Positions 28,915 through 36,743 of a stretch of 36,743 bases of DNA are shown piece after piece. The first letter of the stretch is position 1, and each line of letters begins with the position of its first letter. The stretch spans positions 1 to 36,743 of the forward strand of contig MU864076.1 in the NCBI GenBank assembly GCA_033296885.1, written 5' to 3'. Below the pieces are notes generated by a model that was not told where the DNA came from, ran no database searches, and saw nothing but the letters and a program-made list of their open reading frames with translations. Source of the DNA: Triangularia verruculosa (taxonomy: Eukaryota > Ascomycota > Sordariomycetes > Sordariales > Podosporaceae). The position numbers and the translations under genes were made by a program.

Positions 28915-31494
28915 TTAGCACCCAAGCAACAGGGCGGGCGACAATCCTACCTTGACAGACGCAAAGAACTCTGTGGCTGCTCCGTCACCCAGCTCTCCTG
29001 CCCCAATTCTGGCTGCGACAAGCCTTGCTACGACACGAACAAGCCTGGTCGTGCTCCACTTCATATCTTCGTTGGTGATGGCCGGGCGCGCCATTTGCGC
29101 GAGCACCACTTGCATCCATCGCGTAATGTCAGACCATTGGAGAACATGGCCACCAAGAGCCAGCGTCTGACAGCCCCGTACGCGAAAGACAAAATGGATC
29201 GTGCCTGGATCGAAGAACACGGACTGGCCCGGCTTCAGGACGGCATATCTCCATCGGCCGCCGGTATAGCCCCGGGGGTCAGCCATCCAGGCGCTTCGCT
29301 CTCCCTCTGTCGGGCACGACATCCAGCCAAAACCGATCGACCCCTCCTGCGCGGTGATCCAAGTCGCAAAGCCGTGGCTGTCCGTATGCGGCGCAATGTG
29401 ATGGCCACCTTCTGACAATAGCACCCACTCCAAAACGTTCTTCCAGTCATCCCACTGCCGCGCTGAGCCTGCCACCCTCTCCGCGCTGCCACCCATCAAC
29501 ACCGTATTGCGGACTTGGACAAGAAGCTGGCAATTCTCCCCCGTTAGAAAGTTTGGCAAGATGGAGTGCGGCAGCGGGCTTTGCAGGTCCAGAATATTCC
29601 ACGGTTCGCCGGTTCTGTTCTCGTCCAACGTCAGGAACCGCTCTCGGACCTCACTCATGGTCCGCACCTCGCATGACCTGGTCGTAGACTTGCGAGACGG
29701 TATTTGCACCGACACAGTTTTCTCCAGGGCCCCCATGCGCCGAAACAGCTGAACAATGGGTCGCTCGTCTTTGCCCCACTGCAATTGCTGCTGGCCTTCG
29801 GTGATAATCGGAGCGTCCCCCGGAGAGGCCGACTCGACCAACATTCTCGCTTCATCGCCAGTACAAAACAGCGCCTCCGCTGCACCGCACTTGCTGTCTG
29901 TGCTGGGCTGCTTGATATGTTCCAGCAGTTTGCGGACAAGCTCATCGGTTCCCTCGCCATGTGAGCCCGGTGAGGACGTCGCATTCCTGGCCTTTTCTCG
30001 CAACTCGGCCAGAACTTGTCTGCGATAGCGGTCATCGTTGATGCGGTCGTGGATTGGCCGAGTCATTGTGTTGGTAGAAAGCGATAGGGGCTCGCCAAGC
30101 CGTGGCCGCTTCGGTAGGACATCTGGCTGCGAGATATCGGGCAGCGAGGAGGCTCGCCGGCGGACAGGGCGGTTGGTGCCATTGGCTTGTTCGGCGAAGG
30201 CGATGGCTGAAGTCCGTACGGCCAAGACCTGAAGGTGTGGACGGCAAAGTTTTTCGATGAAAGGAGAGAATTGCATTGCTGTCTCTGGCCCGAACTTCCA
30301 TGGGTTATCCAGCACCGACAGGAGCGTATCTGGCACCTCGGCTGGGCAGCACCGAGGCGGTGGGATCTCTGGGACTCCGGCTGATTTGCGCTTGGAGCGC
30401 CCTCCACCCAAGGACTCCCGGTAGGCTATCCCTGGACGTGTACGGAATGTTCTCCCGTCGGCGTGTGAGGCGGCGTTTGCGCAGTCAGTGCTGTTTAGTT
30501 TAGGAGTCACCGGAGGCGTGCTGGGCTGATCATGGGTAGCGTTTATTCCAGATCCTTCCCCAGGTATTGCTGTGTCCTTTTTCGGTGCGGCCGCGATGTT
30601 ACCATCTGAGTTTGCCCTGCCAGACTTCGAGGCAGTAGGACTTTGTAGGTCTGTGGTGCTAGTGCTGTCCGGTGCCGACGACCCAGTGGCCTGGACAGTA
30701 CCAGCTTCTGGTGGTGTCGGCCGTTCCGCTCCGGCGTTGTCGGGCTCGGGCAACACGGCAGCGTATTCCTTGCAGACCATGAGGCCGAACTTATCGAAGC
30801 CAAACCCATCGGGCAAGCTAATCGCAACAATATCTTCCGGGGGATGCTCGCGCAAGTACTTTAGATCGCCTTGTTCGATGGGGTTGGGCGAGGCACAGAT
30901 TTGGCGCCGCTTCAAGCTCATTCCCTGCTGAAACCGTGTGAGCATCGACAAGCTCAGCCCTTTTGCGGCCTTTTTCCAATCAGGCACCGCAATTGCGGCA
31001 GCCCGGAGCATGTCGCAGTATTTCCTTCCCTTGTAAGCCCACGGATAATGCTGCACGACATCTTCTCCCCAGTGACGCGCTACCGTCTTTAGCGCAGAAA
31101 GGCATTTGGATTTGATCTCCTGCCCATCCGTGGCGACACCCAGGAATACATCCCATTCTGACTTTGCCCGCTTGGGCGGCTTGTTCCTGGCTTTCCAATC
31201 TTTATACACGGTGCACTGGGTGGACATAACGTGCTCGCAGGCAGCGGCCAGAAGCTGAACCCCAGTATGCTCCTGGAGCAATTCGTTGCGCATTCGCACG
31301 CACACCGCATATTTCTCCGGGTCGGTTTTGCAGCGCTGAATCTCATGGCGAAACTGGGCGACTCGGTAGACATGGTCGGGGCTCAGGACGAGTCGATCGT
31401 CATTTATCTCGTCAGAGGGCGTTTCCTCTAGCGGCGCGTGGGCGTTGGGAGGGTTCGAACACGGTGCAGCCGGAGCCACGTTGCCAACGGCCAT
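28915..31494 (-). CDS. JmjC-domain protein, intact (859 residues)
   Basis: An uninterrupted frame with the first in-frame ATG at 31492-31494. It has G at -3 and +4, and the frame extends 59 codons further only to a GTG. The C-terminal domain (about residues 631-790) has the JmjC cupin pattern: PWNILDLQSPLP, then SEGGHHIAPHTDSHGFATW with the metal-binding H703-x-D705, and GTIHFVFRV with the distal H767, followed by LALGGHVLQWSDITRWMQVV. JmjC enzymes are Fe(II)/2-oxoglutarate oxygenases, often histone or protein demethylases or hydroxylases. The N-terminal 250 residues are helical-looking with a KPPKRAK basic patch. A low-complexity Ser/Thr/Pro linker follows, with nuclear-signal-like RSKRKS (366-371) and PKRPR (461-465). 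Substrate unknown. No intron is needed. It is GC-rich and free of RIP stops. A hairpin minisatellite lies downstream and a palindrome upstream. I recognise the C-terminal domain as a type widespread in filamentous fungi. Confidence 0.85.
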   Translation of the reverse strand: MAVGNVAPAAPCSNPPNAHAPLEETPSDEINDDRLVLSPDHVYRVAQFRHEIQRCKTDPEKYAVCVRMRNELLQEHTGVQLLAAACEHVMSTQCTVYKDWKARNKPPKRAKSEWDVFLGVATDGQEIKSKCLSALKTVARHWGEDVVQHYPWAYKGRKYCDMLRAAAIAVPDWKKAAKGLSLSMLTRFQQGMSLKRRQICASPNPIEQGDLKYLREHPPEDIVAISLPDGFGFDKFGLMVCKEYAAVLPEPDNAGAERPTPPEAGTVQATGSSAPDSTSTTDLQSPTASKSGRANSDGNIAAAPKKDTAIPGEGSGINATHDQPSTPPVTPKLNSTDCANAASHADGRTFRTRPGIAYRESLGGGRSKRKSAGVPEIPPPRCCPAEVPDTLLSVLDNPWKFGPETAMQFSPFIEKLCRPHLQVLAVRTSAIAFAEQANGTNRPVRRRASSLPDISQPDVLPKRPRLGEPLSLSTNTMTRPIHDRINDDRYRRQVLAELREKARNATSSPGSHGEGTDELVRKLLEHIKQPSTDSKCGAAEALFCTGDEARMLVESASPGDAPIITEGQQQLQWGKDERPIVQLFRRMGALEKTVSVQIPSRKSTTRSCEVRTMSEVRERFLTLDENRTGEPWNILDLQSPLPHSILPNFLTGENCQLLVQVRNTVLMGGSAERVAGSARQWDDWKNVLEWVLLSEGGHHIAPHTDSHGFATWITAQEGSIGFGWMSCPTEGERSAWMADPRGYTGGRWRYAVLKPGQSVFFDPGTIHFVFRVRGCQTLALGGHVLQWSDITRWMQVVLAQMARPAITNEDMKWSTTRLVRVVARLVAARIGAGELGDGAATEFFASVKVGLSPALLLGC

Positions 31495-31610
31495 GGCTCG
31501 AGAGAGAGCGATACGGTCCGATTCGTATAGTTGCGATGCTCGGGAACTGTAGAAACCCAGATGAGCGCTGGTGAACCGCCTAATGCGTATGGAGAGTGCC
31601 TGTGGTCGAT

Positions 31611-31653
31611 GGACCCACTCAGGTGGTGGAAAATCCACCACTTGAGTGGGTCC
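31611..31653. promoter_or_regulatory. Near-perfect 43-bp palindrome upstream of the JmjC gene
   Basis: Arm GGACCCACTCAGGTGGTGGA (31611-31630), loop AAA, and arm TCCACCACTTGAGTGGGTCC (31634-31653), with one mismatch in 20 pairs. It lies 117 bp upstream of the JmjC ATG. It could be a cruciform-forming regulatory site, a transcript hairpin in the 5' leader, or the end of a small mobile element, since a CCTAAACAGG block sits beside it at 31656-31665. No second copy was found in the window. Confidence 0.9.
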
Positions 31654-31945
31654 GCCTAAACAGGCTCCCACTGGCTCGGCCGGAGTGCTTCCGTCCCACG
31701 TTTACCGCTTTCTTACACGTTCCCGTCCATATTCCTGGGACCTCCGAAATTGTCCAACATCCGGTTCTCGTCTCCGAAATGGCTGCCTGTGATGACTACT
31801 ACCACTTCCTTGGATAGGCTCCGGGGAACGATCGATCTAGAAGGCTTACGCGCATTTAAGGCTAAAGAGGAACGCCACTTATATTTGTTTGTACCGCTAT
31901 CTGTTCCTCCCGAGACCTAGACTCACTTCAACGACGTCGGAAGAG
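31654..31945. other. Intergenic region, nothing identified
   Basis: About 290 bp between the palindrome and the stop of the minus-strand pseudogene. Short open stretches occur on the plus strand (ending GCCTGTGATGACTACTACC... TAG near 31817), but none has a family resemblance. Confidence 0.4.
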
Positions 31946-32830
31946 CTAAGTATATATCAAGTTACAGAAGAAATGCACCAGGATCAGCAATACGACAAGT
32001 ACCACTACACCGATAGGCGCGAGAATGGAAAATACGGCAAATCCGTAAGATGCATTGTGGAATGCGCCGTTGTCGTTAAGTGCGTGCGTGGCGAGCCCGA
32101 CCTGCAGCGCCGTCAAGACTAGCGTAATATAAACAGTGGCTCCGGTAATAGGCGCTATGTTCGCCGTGAATATCTCGCCGTACGTTTGGTAAGGGAAATA
32201 ATAGCCCCTTAACTGGCCGTGCGCCTAGTATATTTTGTTTAATCGGGACAGCCTAAGCTCGCTGTACCTGTAGCGCTCGTTGGCCTCCGCATTCGTTTGG
32301 GCCAGTATTTTTGTTACTATATTCGCCTAATCGTCCTACTCTAGATCCTTATCTACTAACCCCTTTTCCCGGGTAATGGAGAAGTCGCTGCGATACTGGA
32401 TTAGAGCGACGTAGGACTGGAGTAAGCCCTACGTAAGGCTATAGAGCTGCTGGTGCGGTACGAGATGGTCCTGCTAGAAGCTCTCGTCCAGGAGATAATC
32501 AGGCAGCGGTTTCAAGAATATGCGTCCGGGGGCCTAAACCAGGTAGAGATTAGTGTCTTCGTATACAATAATCTCGCAGGCTTTAGCTCGCTGGTAGTTA
32601 AGCGGCCGCGGCGGTATCGCCAACTCCGCGAGCTAGAGCCAGCGATGGATCCTGTTGAGCTTTTCCACGCCCAGATCGTCCTGGATGTGATCCGTGCTGG
32701 CCGCGATAATAACAGGCTTGGATTTGCTACGCACCCGATACGATGCTGGAAGTTTAGGAAGGTATTGGAGCGTCGGTCCTGGAGCCTGGTGCGCGGCTTG
32801 GAGTGGGTTTGGTAGTTGATGGCCCGCCAT
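31946..32830 (-). pseudogene. Fungal integral-membrane protein (DUF6601-like), RIP-inactivated
   Basis: Starts at ATG 32828-32830 and ends at TAG 31946-31948, about 294 codons, normal for this family. The N-terminal half reads DDLGVEKLNRIHRWL, then LAELAIPPRPLNYQRAKACE, APGRIFLKPLPDYLL and SYVALIQYRSDFSITREKGL. The C-terminal half has YSELRLSRLNKIY and two hydrophobic segments, ITGATVYITLVLTALQVGLA and FAVFSILAPIGVVVLVVLLI. I recognise this as a family common in filamentous ascomycetes that I believe is catalogued as DUF6601; its function is not known to me. Seven in-frame stops are all TAG. Several sit where the family has Trp (after HRWL, LV and SF), so TGG-to-TAG is the simplest explanation. 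There are no frameshifts. Confidence 0.8.
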
Positions 32831-33357
32831 GGTGTCGGTCCAGTACCTGCTATCGCCAGACGTTTATAGCGAAGAGGCCCTGCTTCCTGCCAAAGGAGCG
32901 ACGGATGGTGGGCAGGCCGGAAAAGTTGGACATATATCGAGCCCAGTGTATGGTTCGACGAGACGTTATTTTGGCGCCGCCATCGACATACGACGGCGTG
33001 TCGAGAACTGTTGGCTGAACTGCGCGTGCGGTCGGGCATCGACAAACAGTGCCCAGCCTTGATGGGCCGCAATGATTGGCGGGAGGCCTAGTGCGGCTGA
33101 ATCCCCTCACTTCGCGAGAACCGCCCTAAACGACAGATTGGTGTGGTCTAAAGCAAGTATTCGTTGTTCTTTCAGGGCAATGCGCGATTTATCTCTTCTT
33201 ATCTACTATTTTCTGTCATTGTATTAGAGAATTACTAGGCAGGTACGTCTGTGGGCAGTCCAACGTACGCAGCTGATCCGCGTGTAGGGAATCCCGTGTG
33301 CCGAATTTTGTAGCGCGACTCTCGAGCGGACCATTCACTTTTTCGGACGACGAAGCA
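32831..33357. promoter_or_regulatory. Intergenic region with the probable NOD-like receptor promoter
   Basis: No gene is supported. Just upstream of the receptor gene lies a pyrimidine-rich tract (TTATCTCTTCTTATCTACTA, about 33189-33208), the kind of CT tract common near fungal transcription starts, and a CCCCTCA at 33105. The open frames on both strands here are overlaps of the neighbouring pseudogene region without domains. Regulatory assignment is from position only. Confidence 0.35.
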
Positions 33358-36300
33358 ATGTTCTTATTCACGGTCGGCCAGGTAGTTTTCCTGGTTGCAC
33401 AGATGATAGCCTTCTACCTCTTCCTCCGCAGGCTCGCGCAGACTTCTTCATCTTCGCCCTCCCCGGCGCAGTCCAGCTCGGAGCCTGACCAACGCACCGA
33501 AGTCCACTGTGGCTCCAGGGCAGTAAGCCCTGCAGCCGGGGAGCCTGCTACAGCTACCCAAAAACAGAGTCGAGAATGCCCCGCCTCTTGTGGCCAACCC
33601 CCGTCCCCGCCATTGATCCAAACGAAGGGCGTTATACTCCGGCAAGTCCACCCTCCTCCCCACATCGGTACCGAAACAGACGTCGATATCATTGCCATCC
33701 ATGGCCTGGACACGAAGTCGCCGGATACATGGGTCTGGCAAGCCAAGGGAGTCCGCGTCAATTGGCTCGAAGACGCACACATGCTTCCACAGCGGTGTCC
33801 AACGGCGCGCATCTTCACCTGCGACTGGCCGGCCGACCTCCTCGAGCAGCCAGACTTTATCCAAAAAACCATCGAGGAGTTCGCTCGTCTCCTTCTCGCC
33901 GGTATCAGCAACCGTCCCGCCGCGCCGAACGACCCTCCCGGAAAGGACGACCGACCCATCGTCTTTATCGCGTCATGCCTCGGAGGCATTGTCTTGATGA
34001 AAGCGCTCGTGATGGCTACCGACGAATATCTTTGTGTCAGACAAGCGACACGCGGCATCGTCTTTCTCGCCACGCCGTTCCGGGGCACGTCGTTCGAACA
34101 CGTGGCCAAGTGGGCTGAGCCGGGTCTGAGGGCCTGGGCTTCCGTTCGGGCCAAGAAAGTGTCCAACCTCCTCGAGCACGTGAACCCGACGTTCAAGCTG
34201 GGAGAGCTCGTGCGCCGCTTTACTGGTCTCTGTCGAAAAAACGCTCTCATCGACCATGTGTTCACCTTTTACGAGACTGGCAACTCGAGTCTTCCACGCA
34301 AAGTAGTTTCCTGTCTCCCTGCTTTTTTGTCCCAAGAACAGCCGGTATGAGTCGTGACCTAGTTGCCTTCCCACTCCTGGCCTGATGCCTACACCGTATT
34401 CAGTGGAAGCTAACACGCCCTAGTTGGTCAACCAGCAGTCCGCAACACTCGACTTTGTTCCACATCCCCTGCCCCTCGATCGGCCGCACATTCTGATGAA
34501 CAAGTTTTGCGGCCCCGATGACACAGACTACGTTTCTGTCGCTGGAAAAATGGCAACACTTCTTGCCAAGGTTCGTAGCGGGCGGCCAATTGAGAAGGCA
34601 GACGCGTGGATACGCAAGACACGCTATTCCCGGAAACAACTCCAAATTGAACGACTTTCGGGCGGACTGCTGCCGATGGACCAATGCTACATAAATCTGG
34701 CCATTGTCGAGCGGCCTGGCGATAATGTAGCTCGCGGAGAAGAAGGAGATACAGCACAACAGTCTTCCCCTTTTTCCCTCCTCGCCCGGCTAAAGCTCGA
34801 GACTCCAGACGAGGAGATCGAAGTCAAGTTGTCGAACCTCCTTGAGCCCCGCAAGACACGCGACGGCCAGACGAGACGACCAAGACGGATCCTGATTCGT
34901 GGACGGGCAGGAGTGGGCAAAACTACTCTATGCAAGAAGATCGTCTACGAATTTACTTGCGGCACTATGTGGGCTGACTTGTTCGATCGCGTGCTTTGGG
35001 TGCCGTTGCGGAACCTGAAGCAGGCAGCGAGACGCGAGGATCCCGGGTACAACTTCGGGGATTTGTTTCGTGATGAATATTTCTCTCAACATCCGGAACG
35101 CAGCAAACTCGCCGAAGCATTGTGGGGTGCCTTGCAGGACACCGAGAGCGGCAGGACTTTGTTTATCCTCGACGGTCTCGACGAAGTGTTACAGGAACTG
35201 CACGGCGTTATGTCCGTTTTCTTCGCAGAGCTTTTGAATCAGTTAAATGTCATTATCACTGCTCGGCCCAACGCACTGCTACCTCCTCAGCTAGATCCTC
35301 TCGACCTCGAGATGGAAACCATTGGATTCTACCCGGACCAAATCACGGCCTACATTGAAAGCGCCTTTACCGATCGAGAAAAGTGTAAACGCAATTTAGA
35401 AAATATCGAAGAGGTTCAATCGTTTCTCCAACGCCATCCCCTCATGCAAGGTCTTATGCGGATCCCGATCCAGCTAGATGCATTTTGCTATACCTGGAAT
35501 GGTTTCCCTCGGAAAGCTGTGCCGGAGACCATGACAGCTGTTTACAGAGATATCGAGGAAAGTTTGTGGAAGAAGGATGCCGTGAAATTGGATAAACTGA
35601 CCCAAGGCCGAATGCACGTCGCTCACCGGAGCGAGATTAGCAAATCTGTCAAACATGAGCTCTATCTTCTTGAATTCCTCGCCTTTACTGGAATGCATAA
35701 CGATGTCATAGACTTTGAGCAAAACCATCGTGACGCTATATCCGAGCACTTCAAACTCTGCGAGATAGATTTCTTGCTTGATGAAATACTTGGAAGCGTT
35801 TCTTTCCTCCGGACGTCAGACACTTCGCTGGACAAGCGCGACCGAAACTATCACTTCCTACACCTGACATTCCAGGAGTACTTTGCAGCACGGTATTTTA
35901 CACGGCAGTGGGCAACTGAGGGAGAGCTCACGTGCCTTAAACTCAGCAATGGAGAGGGGCAGCCCATGCAACCTACTGCGTTTCTTCAGAAATACAAGTA
36001 CGACGCCCGGTACAATATCATGTGGCGCTTTGTTGCCGGCTTGCTCGACGACACGGCGGGCAAAAAGACGCGCCGCTTCTTCCAGACGATTGAGGAGGAG
36101 CCACGCGACCTCCTGGGTCCTACGCATCAGCGCCTGGTCATGCATTGCCTGAGCGAGGTCGAGCGAAAGAAGTCGACTTTCACGGAATTTCGAGAGAAGC
36201 TAGAAAACCAACTAGAACAGTGGCTACTGTTTGAATACGACTTTACGGGGAATTCCACATTAGCCCGTGAAATGGAGTGTCCAGAGCAGGTCCTGATCAA

Positions 36301-36743
36301 TGCACTAACGCAAGCATCTAAAGATGCAAGAACGGTTCTTCTCGAATCACTATCTAGACGAACAGCAGTGCCATCCAGTATTATACAACTCGTATCTCCC
36401 TGGCTAACTAATCGCGCCTTTAAACGCCAATATATTGCTATCTTGCTTATATTAAGAAATCAGCATAATAGCTTACCGAATAAGATCCAGCAAGGTATCG
36501 CAGCACGGCTCGAGGATAAGGACAGGGACGTCCGGCGGGCAGCAATCAGGGCGCTTCAAGGCCGCGCCGACCTCCCCGAGCAGATGCTCCAAGGCATCGC
36601 GGCACGGCTCGAGCATGAGGACTGGGACGTCCGACAGGCAGCAATCGAGGCGCTTCAAGGCCGCGCCGACCTCCCCGAGCAGATGCTCCAAGGCATCGCG
36701 GCACGGCTCGAGCATGAGGTCTGGGACGTCCGACAGGCAGCAA
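33358..36743 (+). CDS. NOD-like receptor: membrane anchor, SesB-like hydrolase, NACHT, HEAT-like repeats (5' part, runs off the window)
   Basis: Gene model: exon 1 33358-34344 (329 codons), intron 34345-34423, exon 2 34424 to beyond 36743 (773 more codons, no stop). The start is the first ATG after an in-frame TGA; an earlier GTG was not accepted. Residues 2-23 form a hydrophobic helix (FLFTVGQVVFLVAQMIAFYL), then a Ser/Pro-rich linker to about 105. An alpha/beta-hydrolase domain follows (IHGLD 114-118, FIASCLGG 203-210, LATPFRGT 238-245, candidate catalytic His 351). Its nucleophile elbow has Cys 207 where lipases have Ser. NACHT: Walker A GRAGVGKTT (489-497), Walker B LFILDGLDE (575-583), ITARPN, and HFLHLTFQEYFAARYF in the winged-helix end. 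From residue 1013 there are 33-residue HEAT-like repeats. Such receptors act in fungal non-self recognition; this role is inferred. No RIP stops. Confidence 0.88.
34345..34423 (+). other. Spliceosomal intron, 79 bp, phase 0
   Basis: Donor GTATGAGT after codon CCG, branch site GCTAAC at 34410-34415, acceptor CCCTAG ending 34423. Without its removal the hydrolase frame ends at TGA 34348-34350. With it, the frame passes straight into LVNQQSATLDF and the candidate catalytic His of the hydrolase domain. Confidence 0.9.
36473..36743 (+). repeat. 99-bp coding tandem repeats (HEAT-like), truncated by the window end
   Basis: Units 36473-36571, 36572-36670 and 36671-36743 (partial) each encode 33 residues of the form LPEQMLQGIAARLE...DVRQAA. 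Units 2 and 3 differ at one base over the 73 shared bases (GAC against GTC). Unit 1 differs at several positions that cluster in EDKDRDVRRAAIRAL. The helix-turn-helix pattern with DVR and AA matches HEAT/PBS-lyase-type repeats. High identity between units indicates recent duplication or gene conversion. Confidence 0.9.

Noticed and set aside
31495..31671. A 59-codon N-terminal extension of the JmjC protein through the palindrome.
   Set aside because: The extension has only a GTG at its beginning, and the first ATG is at 31494. Translating the palindrome gives no sensible domain.
32453..32815. A 120-codon plus-strand frame.
   Set aside because: It begins at a GTG, is antisense to the pseudogene and has no recognised domain.
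32512..33072. A 186-codon minus-strand frame overlapping the membrane-protein pseudogene.
   Set aside because: The neighbouring minus-strand frame matches a known fungal family between TAG stops; this one does not match anything and crosses the pseudogene start.
33298..33357. A 20-codon extension of the receptor.
   Set aside because: It would start at GTG. The ATG at 33358 directly precedes the hydrophobic anchor.
33414..34265. A 283-codon minus-strand open frame opposite receptor exon 1.
   Set aside because: It is the mirror of a GC-rich coding exon, has Arg/Ser-rich low-information sequence and no domain, while the plus strand shows clear hydrolase motifs.

Overview
The window looks like a nuclear segment of a filamentous ascomycete (Pezizomycotina). 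The grounds are: Ty3/gypsy chromoviruses and a Fot1/pogo-type DNA transposon whose reading frames carry the C-to-T / G-to-A damage of repeat-induced point mutation (RIP); a 79-bp intron with GTATGAGT donor, GCTAAC branch site and CCTAG acceptor; and fungus-typical families (JmjC protein, SesB-like/NACHT receptor, a membrane family I associate with DUF6601). Genus cannot be read from the sequence.

Positions 1 to about 27,100 are a nested, mostly AT-rich transposon graveyard. Gypsy element 1 (285-7773, 391-bp LTRs, TATAT duplication) sits inside an older related LTR (98-284 plus 7779-8016). Gypsy element 2 (9455-17011) sits inside an unidentified degenerate gene (9100-9454 plus 17012-17907). 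Both elements run on the minus strand, with gag at the right and integrase plus chromodomain at the left. Each also has an antisense reading frame and a tRNA-like segment beyond pol. A 1,862-bp Fot1-like element (18366-20227, 47-bp inverted repeats, TA duplication) splits a RING-H2 finger gene. Further right lie a degenerate unknown gene, a reverse-transcriptase fragment, solo LTRs (one hit by a second LTR family), a split tandem repeat and a pair of 350-bp direct repeats.

Positions 27,109-28,822 are a GC-richer minisatellite of roughly 26 units, each centred on a short hairpin. It lies directly downstream of the first intact gene.

Positions 28,915-36,743 are the gene-bearing part. It holds an intact 859-residue JmjC-domain protein on the minus strand, a long near-perfect palindrome in its 5' region, a membrane-protein pseudogene with at least seven TAG codons, and the 5' part of a large plus-strand NOD-like receptor gene. 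The receptor encodes an N-terminal membrane anchor, an alpha/beta-hydrolase domain with Cys in the nucleophile position, a NACHT NTPase, and nearly identical 33-residue HEAT-like repeats that run off the window end.

Reading it together: chromodomain retroelements and RIP have built a repeat-rich block beside an allorecognition/immunity-type receptor with a fast-evolving repeat domain. Gene starts were chosen as ATG codons; several long frames begin earlier only at GTG or TTG, which I did not accept.
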